A stretch of 64,000 bases of DNA from Burkholderia ambifaria (GTDB taxonomy: Bacteria; Pseudomonadota; Gammaproteobacteria; Burkholderiales; Burkholderiaceae), in assembly GCF_001443045.1 (NCBI RefSeq), contig NZ_LKPJ01000015.1, positions 11,916 through 75,915 of the forward strand. Reading direction: 5' to 3'. The translations under genes were made by a program, and so were the position numbers. Of the stretch, positions 42,057-49,540 are shown piece after piece (within the stretch, counting starts at the first letter, position 1; each line of letters opens with the position of its first letter). Under the pieces are notes generated by a model. It did not search any database and had not been told where the DNA came from. It worked only from the letters and a program-made list of their open reading frames with translations.

Positions 42057-43022
42057 GTGGCACATCTACTTTTGCTCGGAGCGGGATTCACCCGCAATTG
42101 GGATGGCTGGCTTGCCGGCGAACTAGCCGACGACCTGATTAGCCGCCTTGCAGACAACCGGGATCTCTGCAAACGACTCACCGACAATCCGAACTTCGAA
42201 GAGGTACTTGGCGACCTGCAACGCGAGTGGCTCCATCACCAGCAACCCGTGCACCGCGAGCGGCTGACCCTGATGGAGCGCGCGGTCAGGGCATCCTTCG
42301 ACGATATGAACGCGATGCTCGCGGATCGACCCGGGCTGGAGTTTCAGGGCAACGGCCCGAACTTCGTCCAGCGCAGCATCACCAGCTTTCTGGCCCGCTT
42401 CGACGCCATCTTCACGCTCAATCAGGATCTGCTCCTCGAGTTGTTTTATGTGCCCCACGATCCACGCATAAGCGTGCAATACCCCGGCATGGCGCTGCCG
42501 CCGAACTTCTGGAATCTTCGCCCGGAGGAAAAGCTCGCGGCGGACTGGCGACCGCGACCGAACGCCGAGTACCGCGTGGAACGTCAAGGCCAGCCGGTCT
42601 TCAAGCTGCATGGCTCGGTCAACTGGCGAAGCGAGGACGGCAACGACCTGCTCGTGATGGGTGCACGCAAGGTCGAGGCGATTGCAGGCTCGGCGCTTCT
42701 CACGCGATACGCCGACGAGTTCCGCGCGCGCTTGCGCGAATGCGGCTCGCGTCTGATGACCATCGGCTACGGCTTTGGCGACGAGCATGTCAATCAGGCG
42801 ATCGTCGACGCTGCTGAGGCCGACGAGACCTTCGGCATGTTCGTCGTCAATCCGAGCGGACGCAAGGCACTCCGACCACGCAATGACACCGGCCAGGTCC
42901 CGCAACCGCGTCGAGCGATCGAGGACGTTCGCTACATTGGCGGGTCGACACGATCGCTACGCACGACTTTCACGAGCGACGAACTCGAACGCGCGAAGCT
43001 GGTGCGCTTCTTCGATGCTTGA
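42057..43022 (+). CDS. SIR2-like domain protein, candidate NAD-degrading defence effector
   Basis: A 321-residue SIR2-family protein. The nucleotide-binding start LLLLGAGFTRNWDGWLA carries GAGFT, the middle has the ribose-contacting FTLNQDLLLE motif (Asn and Asp) near residue 122, the catalytic histidine lies in FKLHGSVNW near 184, and IGYGFGDEHVNQAI follows near 240. All core catalytic positions are present. I prefer the GTG at 42057 because AGGGGA lies 7-12 bp upstream and the domain begins just there. Stand-alone SIR2 proteins of this class act in bacterial anti-phage systems by destroying NAD. It is convergent, with a 9-bp gap, to a PIN-domain gene, which could be its partner. No antiviral partner such as HerA or an Argonaute is seen. 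Confidence 0.82.
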   Translation: MAHLLLLGAGFTRNWDGWLAGELADDLISRLADNRDLCKRLTDNPNFEEVLGDLQREWLHHQQPVHRERLTLMERAVRASFDDMNAMLADRPGLEFQGNGPNFVQRSITSFLARFDAIFTLNQDLLLELFYVPHDPRISVQYPGMALPPNFWNLRPEEKLAADWRPRPNAEYRVERQGQPVFKLHGSVNWRSEDGNDLLVMGARKVEAIAGSALLTRYADEFRARLRECGSRLMTIGYGFGDEHVNQAIVDAAEADETFGMFVVNPSGRKALRPRNDTGQVPQPRRAIEDVRYIGGSTRSLRTTFTSDELERAKLVRFFDA

Positions 43023-43031
43023 TTGAGACAC

Positions 43032-44063
43032 CTACGTGTCCAGCATGTCCCATTCGTCCCCGAGAATCCATCGCAACGCCGAGAGCTTGCCGTTGATCAT
43101 TCCCCACTCGAAGTCGTCCCACGGGCCGAGGTTCTCGATGCCGACCTCGTCTTCGGTCCTCTTCGCGGCAGCAAGTGCGCCTTCCCATACGGTATCGAGC
43201 GTCTGGTCTGCCCGATACGGGTTCCGGCTGTAGTCCTTCTCCGCGACCACATGATGTTTGCCAGTCTCAATCTCGTGGCGAAGGTTCCAGTGGCGGTTGT
43301 ACCAGACCTGCCGGAACAACAGGTGTTCGGCTTCGAGGATCTCCGGTAGCCGCCGCGCTTCCTGCGAGTAGTTGAACTCGAAGTCGTGTTCGCCAAGCAG
43401 ATCGGGACAGTAGTCCTTCAGGAATTCAACCATCGATATCCAGTAGGATGACTTCGGTTCATCGAACAGGTGCATGAGGTCGGCGTGCACTCTCCGAAAG
43501 TCGCCGTTTGCATCGCTGAAGTCTTTCGTGTTGTGAGTGATGAACGCGCATGGCGCGTCCTCGGTCGCGCCCGAAACCACATCGACGTACATCTCGACGA
43601 GGATGGCGTCTCCCACACTGTTCTTCGCACGGTGATAGGGAGCCTGCTTCGCGAGCGCACGCTCGGTGACGCGCTGCTTGACCGCGTCGCTAAGCGGGAG
43701 TGCAGGAGCGCGGCGTAGAAGCCTGTCGATACGTTCGATCGAACCGCCTACCGCATCGCCGTCAACGCCGATCCGGTGGTCGACCTCGTTCAGTCCTGCC
43801 AGCAGGTCGGCTTTGCGGCCGTCGTCACCAAACTGATTCACGGCCTGCCTGACCAGCCGGAAATGCGACTGCAGGCCGCGCCGGGCCTCTCCGATGATCC
43901 GGGCCTTGTTCCGGTCGAATTCATCCAGCACCTGCTGCGGCACGATCAGTTCGATATCGCCGTTCTCGACAAGGTCTTCGAGCGCACTGATGACGGGCTG
44001 CTCGCGATAGTCCTTGGCGAGGTCGAGCCAGACGCACGTATCAACCAGAAGCCGGATAGCCAT
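43032..44063 (-). CDS. PIN-domain protein (DUF4935-like)
   Basis: A 343-residue protein. The N-terminus RLLVDTCVWLDLAK has the first PIN aspartate; LDEFDRNKARI gives the second acidic patch; SVGDAILVEMY and FITHNTKDFSDANGD give the remaining ones near residues 165-200, so a nuclease centre seems complete. The C-terminal 130 residues form an additional domain (HRHWNLRHEIE, WEGALAAAKR) of unknown role. PIN proteins usually cut RNA. The ATG at 44063 follows AGAGAAGC. It is convergent with the SIR2-like gene, only 9 bp apart. It is not a VapC-type toxin by size and lacks an adjacent antitoxin. Confidence 0.82.
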   Translation of the reverse strand: MAIRLLVDTCVWLDLAKDYREQPVISALEDLVENGDIELIVPQQVLDEFDRNKARIIGEARRGLQSHFRLVRQAVNQFGDDGRKADLLAGLNEVDHRIGVDGDAVGGSIERIDRLLRRAPALPLSDAVKQRVTERALAKQAPYHRAKNSVGDAILVEMYVDVVSGATEDAPCAFITHNTKDFSDANGDFRRVHADLMHLFDEPKSSYWISMVEFLKDYCPDLLGEHDFEFNYSQEARRLPEILEAEHLLFRQVWYNRHWNLRHEIETGKHHVVAEKDYSRNPYRADQTLDTVWEGALAAAKRTEDEVGIENLGPWDDFEWGMINGKLSALRWILGDEWDMLDT

Positions 44064-44373
44064 ACCGCTTCTCTTTTGACGATGGGGAACGAGAGATTCT
44101 ACGGGACCGTGGACGTGATGTGGGTGCGTTAGGCCAAAGATCGGGCCGCCGTACCGCCGCTGCCCCGCGCCGCTACACGAGCAGCTCTCGAAGAGCCAAT
44201 GACTGCTTCCGACGGCAACTCTGCTGTCCAGATGTCTGAGCGACAGATCCGACGACTGTCCCTTTGTGGCCGAGTCCCGCCCGATGTGAGGGGCAGCGCC
44301 CGACCCACTGCGGTCAGTGGTATCGACCGATAGCCGTCGTTCATTCACTTCTAAACATCTGTGCAGTCACCAT
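44064..44373. other. Spacer upstream of the PIN gene
   Basis: About 310 bp; it should contain the PIN gene promoter. No gene or structure was recognised. Confidence 0.4.
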
Positions 44374-45068
44374 TTAGCTGCTTGTAATGCGTACCCCTTG
44401 GCTTCTTAAGCGCTGCAGAAACCGATTCCGTGCCGCAGATGCGCTAGTCCAAAGATCGACAAGATCCCCCTCCCAAAGAAGAAATGTGGCTCTTAGCGGT
44501 ATGTAGATGTATGCGCTCATGCCGCAACGAAGCACTGTGGCGCAACACCCAAGCACGTCATCTGCTTCGCTGGCCTCGAAGAGTTGGCCAAAGCCGTCCC
44601 ACGGGTTTAGCTTGCCGGAGCATGTCGATTCCATTTCCTCCAATAGTGAATTCTCAAGCTCCCCATACCTCGACCAATCCGTGACCTGGAGCAAACAGGT
44701 TCTCGGCGGTTCAAGATAGCTGCGAATGCCGTCGACAATCACGGAAGCTGCCCCATCGTTTTCCGGCACTGCGAATTGCAAATACGATGTGTGGCCTAGT
44801 CCGGCCAGCATGTCGATTCCATTTCCTCCAATAGTGAATTCTCAAGCTCCCCATACCTCGACCAATCCGTGACCTGGAGCAAACAGGTTCTCGGCGGTTC
44901 AAGATAGCTGCGAATGCCGTCGACAATCACGGAAGCTGCCCCATCGTTTTCCGGCACTGCGAATTGCAAATACGATGTGTGGCCTAGTCCGGCCTTCCCG
45001 TACGGCGCTTCAATACATTCTTCGTTTTTCAGCCACGTCGAACAATCGGAAGGGGACAGCGATTTCAT
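44374..45068 (-). pseudogene. Unknown small gene split by a perfect 188-bp tandem duplication
   Basis: Without one copy of the duplication, an uninterrupted 168-codon frame runs from the ATG at 45068 to the stop at 44374. The 188-bp unit (44619-44806 and 44807-44994) is not a multiple of three, so the present gene is shifted after the first copy (reading leftwards) and stops early. The protein is acidic and aromatic-rich (LLQVTDWSRYGELENSLLEE; AYIYIPLRATFLLWEGDLVD) and looks like an immunity-type protein, but no family is recognised. The duplication is exact by eye, so it must be recent. Confidence 0.75.
44619..44994. repeat. Perfect 188-bp tandem direct repeat
   Basis: Two identical copies, 44619-44806 and 44807-44994, begin AGCATGTCGATTCC and end CCTAGTCCGGCC. 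Both lie inside one coding frame. Reversion by loss of one copy would restore a 168-codon gene. The junction shows only a few bases of microhomology (CCGG). Confidence 0.95.
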
Positions 45069-45159
45069 GTCGGTACCCGAGCATGTTGCGCAAGTAGGAG
45101 GTAGATCCAATTGTCGACCAATTAAGTGGTCGCGTCTAACGTCTGAAATTGGCCGACAA

Positions 45160-45695
45160 CGGCCAAATGCGACTACCGCGCCGACGACGCATACAGCATC
45201 GCATCGTTGGTCTGCGTCTCCAGCCGTTGCAACGCGCCCAGATCCTGATCGGTGCTGTCAAGCGCGAGTGTGGAGCGGAATGCCCGCCTGCTTCGCGCTC
45301 GCGACGGCATCGTCGATCGTCGCCGTATCCTTGCCGTCCGAAAACACCACGACGACCTTGTTCGTCTGCTTCGCGCTTTGCTGCGTCAACTGCATGGCCT
45401 GGCGAACCGCATCGTAGAGCGGCGTCGATCCGATCGCCCTGCCGGCGAGCGACTTCAGCGCACTGACGCGTCCGTCGGCGTCCGGCGTGCTCGTGAAGAT
45501 CACGCTCGAGCCCGGCGCACTGAAATAGTCGAGCGTGCACTTTGCGCCAGGGAAGTACCCGAGCCCGACCTCGTCGGGCGCCGCATTCGTCTGCAGAAAC
45601 AGCGTGCCGGCCGCGATCCGGCAGTCGTTAGGATCGGTTTGCGCGATGTTGCCGCTCTGGTCGAACGCAAGGAACGCAGAATAGGTGCCGCCCTT
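45160..45695 (-). pseudogene. Remnant of a VWA-domain protein gene
   Basis: An open minus-strand frame from about 45695 encodes the N-terminal half of a von Willebrand factor A domain: YSAFLAFDQSGNIAQTDPND with the metal-site D-x-S pattern, GAKCTLDYFSAPGSSVIFTS, and VVVVFSDGKDTATIDDAVAS. A stop at 45258 and a shift separate it from a tail (TDQDLGALQRLETQTNDA) at about 45165-45250. No start codon is present; the 5' end is cut at the junction with an rhs fragment. A short relative is at 37600-37680. Confidence 0.75.
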
Positions 45696-45699
45696 ACCC

Positions 45700-45850
45700 G
45701 ATCATTTTCATCCGTACGGCATTACCCCACATCTTCTAGCAGCCCCACCGGGTAAGCTCGCCGTCGGCATCGGTCAGTTCCTTCGACAACCCCGAGACGT
45801 CGTTGTGGAAATAGTAAACCGCGTCTATTTCATTAGCGTCGTTAGCCGCC
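45700..45850 (-). pseudogene. Second rhs core fragment
   Basis: The minus strand encodes AVYYFHNDVSGLSKELTDAD and KMWGNAVR, matching 50195-50330 of the intact rhs gene with point differences and a small deletion. It joins the VWA remnant on one side and the end of the YacL-like gene on the other. Confidence 0.8.
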
Positions 45851-46219
45851 GGCGCGCCTTCGCCACCGTGCTTCGAGTGGTGGCAATGTCGCATCATTTT
45901 CCAGTCGCTTCCATAGAAGATATTTTTTCCATTCCTCCAGATAGGCCCGGAAGGCACTGACACCGTTTACCCTCAACGATCTCGCAGTATATTCATTTAA
46001 TATCTCCACATCGTCATTTTCGATAATCACCGTATGAGCATTTCCAGTACCCTCCCATCTCTCAACCTCTCGGCTTTCAACGGATAGGCAGGCATTTATG
46101 TATTCGTCGACAGCATAAACACTTCCCTGGACATCGCTAGACAAAAAATCGCCAACAATTTCTAGCCCTGCAGCTATCTCGGCACGTATAAAACCACGTT
46201 CATCAACATAGATCTTCAT
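45842..46219 (-). CDS. YacL-like (UPF0231-type) protein, probable orphan immunity protein
   Basis: A 125-residue acidic protein. IYVDERGFIRAEIAAGLEIV, DEYINACLSVES and GNAHTVIIENDDVEILNEY follow the YacL/UPF0231 pattern, and the family also occurs as immunity proteins beside contact-dependent toxins. The ATG at 46219 has a GAGACGGGA leader. The final 15 residues (LPPLEARWRRRAGG) run into rhs-fragment sequence, so the natural C-terminus may have been replaced at a recombination point. It lies just after a 30-codon remnant that may be a lost toxin tail. The immunity role is inferred from context. Confidence 0.6.
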   Translation of the reverse strand: MKIYVDERGFIRAEIAAGLEIVGDFLSSDVQGSVYAVDEYINACLSVESREVERWEGTGNAHTVIIENDDVEILNEYTARSLRVNGVSAFRAYLEEWKKYLLWKRLENDATLPPLEARWRRRAGG

Positions 46220-46260
46220 TCCCGTCTCGATCAATAGATGCCCAATACATTGAAGCCGGC

Positions 46261-46353
46261 CTACCTGGTCAATCCATCACTGAGGTCGGCCAGGTCCTCC
46301 GGAAGGCCAAAGCGCCGTTGGAACATACCGACGGCGGACATGACATTTCCCAT
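46261..46353 (-). pseudogene. Short protein-like remnant, possible toxin tail
   Basis: A 30-codon frame reading MSAVGMFQRRFGLPEDLADL and ending with a stop. It is natural in composition and lies directly upstream of the YacL-like gene, the place where a toxin C-terminus would end. No family is recognised. Confidence 0.35.
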
Positions 46354-46422
46354 ATCTTGTATCTGACTACCCGACCGCAACTAGCCATTACAACAATCCT
46401 AGAGCACACCTCGTGTTAATAA

Positions 46423-46824
46423 TTAATTTTCTATTTGAAAGATCAGGAGCATCTTCACTCTGGATACCACTGCACTCGGATCCGCCAATGAAACGGTCAA
46501 ATCAGCGAATATATCCGTCGCGATAGAAAAAGCGTCTGGCACCGCTGCCTTCATGTGGTCCGAATTTCGCCAGAAGATTGCGATTTTCTCTTCCTGCGCC
46601 TCATCCAATCCCGACCAAAGCGAGTCAGCCAACGCGTCCCAGCTTCGATTACTATGCAACGGCGGAACTAGCGGACAATTGCGGCGAATCGCATCGTAAA
46701 ACTGATCCTTAGATGCGATTCCTTCTGGCAAAAAAATAACCAGCCAACCGCCGCGACGACACTCTTTCGCAATGCGCTTCGCTTCAATCGAATCAACCAC
46801 ATAAACCCCAGGCTTATCGAGCAT
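46423..46824 (-). CDS. Barstar-family protein, probable orphan immunity protein
   Basis: A 133-residue protein. The core FYDAIRRNCPLVPPLHSNRS followed by WDALADSLWSGLDE is the barstar fold signature, the helix and strand that block the active site of barnase-type ribonucleases. The ATG at 46824 is chosen because the codon before it is GTG without a ribosome site. It lies in the row of AT-rich small genes between rhs remnants. No barnase-type toxin is present in the window, so its target was probably an earlier Rhs tip or is made by neighbours. Confidence 0.75.
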   Translation of the reverse strand: MLDKPGVYVVDSIEAKRIAKECRRGGWLVIFLPEGIASKDQFYDAIRRNCPLVPPLHSNRSWDALADSLWSGLDEAQEEKIAIFWRNSDHMKAAVPDAFSIATDIFADLTVSLADPSAVVSRVKMLLIFQIEN

Positions 46825-46878
46825 CACGAATCACCCAATCTGAACAAATACAAGACCCCCATTCAAATTACACCAACA

Positions 46879-47196
46879 CTAATCTCCAGGCCTTTCCCAA
46901 AACTTAATATTTTCCACCACTCTCTCAATATCATCCATATCGTCATCGCCCAACGATGAGTCAAATTTTTCCGATATTACTTCTCTCAATTTGGCGAGTT
47001 TTTGGGTTACTTTATTCTCATCAATAAACCGCGTTGTTTCCGCACAGTACTCCAAATCTCCATTGCCGAAGACCCTGCAAGGCTCGCGATAATACGCCCC
47101 GATATTTCTTAAAGAAATCAACAAATACTCAAGCTCACAAAGAATCGAAAGTGCTTCAGCCCCTGACAATTCAATTTTTTCGTTTCTCTTCAACAT
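46879..47196 (-). CDS. Unknown small acidic protein, candidate orphan immunity gene
   Basis: A 105-residue protein (start at 47196, KRNEKIELSGAEALSILCEL) with two helices and an acidic tail (SSLGDDDMDDIERVVENIKF). An in-frame extension to 47358 exists but has a different composition. The gene is AT-rich, like its neighbours. No family is recognised. It lies 54 bp before the barstar-like gene in the same orientation. The immunity role is inferred only from position, size and charge. Confidence 0.6.
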   Translation of the reverse strand: MLKRNEKIELSGAEALSILCELEYLLISLRNIGAYYREPCRVFGNGDLEYCAETTRFIDENKVTQKLAKLREVISEKFDSSLGDDDMDDIERVVENIKFWERPGD

Positions 47197-47354
47197 AATT
47201 ATCTTCGCTGCACGACCTCTGCATTTGAGAGTGAGACAGCCTTGCCCTACGATGGGGGCCGCCCGAAAAATATTTCCTGATAGACAGCGAGCCGGAGAAA
47301 CCAGCCCGCCGACTACATTAGGCAAAATCAAACCCCATTCTACCGATTGATAGG

Positions 47355-48101
47355 TCAAACCTCAGGGTAAACCGGAATCTTTCTTTGATCGCGGACTTCA
47401 AATATTTTGACGTTGCTCCCCTCTCCCTCCACCAACAGCAATCGCTCTGGAAACCGCCCCTCTGGCCACTTGACTCTTATTTCGAAAACCCGGCCTGAAT
47501 CATCGTACAAATAATTTGTTTCCGTATACTCAAGATTTCTTCTTTCAATCTGAAATACCTTAGAAACCCTGCCATTCTCATAACTCAACCGAACGACGCG
47601 AGTTACCTGAGAATCAGGACTCGCTCTAAAGGTATTCCCAAAAACATATCGAGTCGCGAAATTCTCTGAGTACTGGTAAAAATCATCCGAACGCATCCAG
47701 TCCTGATTCCCCGCTGGCCCACCTAGCTTTCCATAGGCGACCATATGTATTACTCGCCCACTATCATCATATGAGTAACAATATCGACGAGGTCCAGGCT
47801 TCGATTTGCTTTTCAACATGCGCCCCGGTTTTACCCCAAGTATTTCAGTGCGATATGGCTCTAGAGAAAACGGCGAACCAATACCTGTTCCCCACATTTC
47901 CGATTTGGCGTTCTTTTTCGCATGCCGTAAAAATCTCGAATAAGCTCGATCACTTTCATTCAACAGCTTAACAAGATTGTCTTTTTGCATTTTGGATGAC
48001 TGGAGCTGTGAGGAGACGTTACCCCATCTACACGAACCGAACAGCTGTGCACCAGCGCACGATTTATCCTTGATCTTAATATACGTTTTGCCCGCCATCA
48101 T
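47355..48101 (-). CDS. Unknown protein with YD-repeat-like segments beside rhs remnants
   Basis: A protein of about 248 residues. Its second half has two segments that resemble Rhs YD repeats (YCYSYDDSGRVIHM near residue 108; NYLYDDSGRVFEIRV near 205). The first half is basic (DRAYSRFLRHAKKNAKSEMW). Start is uncertain: ATG at 48101 or 48098, or 47990; none has a clear ribosome site. AT-rich base use sets it apart from the host. It could be an immunity protein built on the same beta-hairpin repeats or a divergent Rhs-derived piece. A 32-codon remnant with natural composition precedes it. Confidence 0.6.
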   Translation of the reverse strand: MMAGKTYIKIKDKSCAGAQLFGSCRWGNVSSQLQSSKMQKDNLVKLLNESDRAYSRFLRHAKKNAKSEMWGTGIGSPFSLEPYRTEILGVKPGRMLKSKSKPGPRRYCYSYDDSGRVIHMVAYGKLGGPAGNQDWMRSDDFYQYSENFATRYVFGNTFRASPDSQVTRVVRLSYENGRVSKVFQIERRNLEYTETNYLYDDSGRVFEIRVKWPEGRFPERLLLVEGEGSNVKIFEVRDQRKIPVYPEV

Positions 48102-48146
48102 TGCTTTACCGGCATACGCTCGATCCAATCGCCCTTAGATCGAATC

Positions 48147-48245
48147 TCAATATACTAGATCATGGCCACATGTATCATATTCACGCCCATGCTTGCGGCC
48201 ATCGAGTGAGATCCACTGCCATTTGATGGGTAGCTGATAGGCCAT
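48147..48245 (-). pseudogene. Short protein-like remnant, possible toxin tail
   Basis: A 32-codon frame reading MAYQLPIKWQWISLDGRKHG and ending EYDTCGHDLVY. It has a natural composition, sits immediately upstream of the gene at 47355-48101 and may be the end of a lost Rhs toxin tip. No family is recognised. Confidence 0.35.
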
Positions 48246-48278
48246 ACACTCCCTCTGGCAATCAACTACCCATAAAAA

Positions 48279-48647
48279 TTATTTCATTAAAGCAAAGCAC
48301 TTGGTTAGCAACGAACTTAACCCCCCCTCATAGTCCCCATACCACGAATCCATGTCGAAATTCTCGATCACATAACGATCATTTTTATCGTTATGACATA
48401 TAACGCAATGCATCACGCCCATCACGAACCACGGCAAGAATTTCGACATTTCCGGGTCCAATCTTTCTCCACCATCTCGCATCTCAGCTAGATAGGTATC
48501 GATACCATCAATCAGTTCAAAGAAAAGCTTCTCGTTGAACATTCTCGATTCAAATAACTCATTGCAAAACGTCCCCTTGACGAGGTCGTCTCTATTTTCC
48601 AATATCGCCCTTTTACGCATTACATCCAGATCTAGTTTTCTTAGCAT
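48279..48647 (-). CDS. Unknown small acidic protein, candidate orphan immunity gene
   Basis: A 122-residue helical, acidic protein (RAILENRDDLVKGTFCNELF; FLPWFVMGVMHCVICHNDKN; DSWYGDYEGGLSSLLTKCF). The ATG at 48647 is 8 bp from the edge of an rhs mosaic, so the upstream sequence is not native. It is AT-rich. No family is recognised. By size, charge and location it fits an immunity protein for a lost Rhs tip. Confidence 0.6.
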   Translation of the reverse strand: MLRKLDLDVMRKRAILENRDDLVKGTFCNELFESRMFNEKLFFELIDGIDTYLAEMRDGGERLDPEMSKFLPWFVMGVMHCVICHNDKNDRYVIENFDMDSWYGDYEGGLSSLLTKCFALMK

Positions 48648-48654
48648 TCAGTTT

Positions 48655-49010
48655 TGCAGTAGCGCTGATCTCGCTCCTGGATCACATTGCCAACCGCATC
48701 ATACTGCCGCCGCTTCTCAAGCAATTCGCCCCCTGCTCGGCATCGCCTTACAACGCGCTAGCACGACGACCGCCCGCGTCGCATTCGACATGCATCGTCC
48801 TTACACCAAGACGGTCCCTCGTCACGACTGACTTCAACTGGCTCCAATCGTCGCACTAAAGAACCAACTCTTGGGCAGGCCCATGCCCACGCAGCTTGCG
48901 AACAAGCAGTCCAACGTGGCCTTCAGCATCCGTATGGTTTGTCGGCCGCCGATCCTCGTTACACACTCTTTGCGTAACGCAGCCGATCTGATCACGAGCT
49001 TACATCGCAT
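48655..49010 (-). pseudogene. Scrambled mosaic of three rhs segments
   Basis: Three pieces follow each other: 48655-48790 resembles 50820-50950 of the intact rhs gene, 48790-48905 resembles 50520-50640, and 48905-49010 resembles 52165-52275. Read along the gene the order is changed, and each piece has several substitutions, so they are old and were joined by recombination at short homologies. Confidence 0.8.
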
Positions 49011-49030
49011 GCAGTATCGTCTCGCCCTGA

Positions 49031-49540
49031 TTAGCGACTTTCCTTTGGCGGCTCCCAATATTTGGCACCTTGAGAATTCGTCAATTTTTCCAAAAAATCC
49101 TCAAACGAATCTGCCACTCGCGGCCAATCACACCTATTATCCAAAGGTAAAGCGACGTAAACAGAACCGACAGAATCCATTAGCAGCAAATCGGAATCCC
49201 CATAAAATCGAGCGAACACAACGTCATCATCCCGAAACTCGCGACTCCTTACCCCTCTTTGCCTCGCAGTTTCTTCAATCGCCTCTTGAGGTGACAGTAC
49301 CTCAACCCCCCATTGTCCGTACTCATCATCCTTGAATAAATCCGCTCGCTCGGATATTTCCCAAAACTGCGTGAGCTCACACGCGGAATCAGGAATACCC
49401 TCGACCGTCGCACCACTGACAACTCCATCAGCAAAGCCGGATCTCAATAAAAAAGGACATTCCTGACCAAAATGAACAGCCCTTCTCGCAACAGACCAAT
49501 CCGATTTCACTTTCTCAACGAGAACATTCAATTTATTCAT
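49031..49540 (-). CDS. SUKH/SMI1-KNR4-family immunity protein of the adjacent Rhs toxin
   Basis: A 169-residue protein with SUKH traits: EISERADLFKDDEYGQWGVE in the middle, FARFYGDSDLLLMDSVGS near residue 112 and DSFEDFLEKLTNSQ near the end. SUKH proteins are the commonest immunity family for nuclease toxins of polymorphic systems. The ATG overlaps the rhs stop by 4 bp (ATGA), so toxin and immunity are translated together, which is the strongest evidence for a pair. It is followed by the rhs mosaic, showing that the unit inserted at or recombined with older rhs DNA. Confidence 0.88.
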   Translation of the reverse strand: MNKLNVLVEKVKSDWSVARRAVHFGQECPFLLRSGFADGVVSGATVEGIPDSACELTQFWEISERADLFKDDEYGQWGVEVLSPQEAIEETARQRGVRSREFRDDDVVFARFYGDSDLLLMDSVGSVYVALPLDNRCDWPRVADSFEDFLEKLTNSQGAKYWEPPKESR

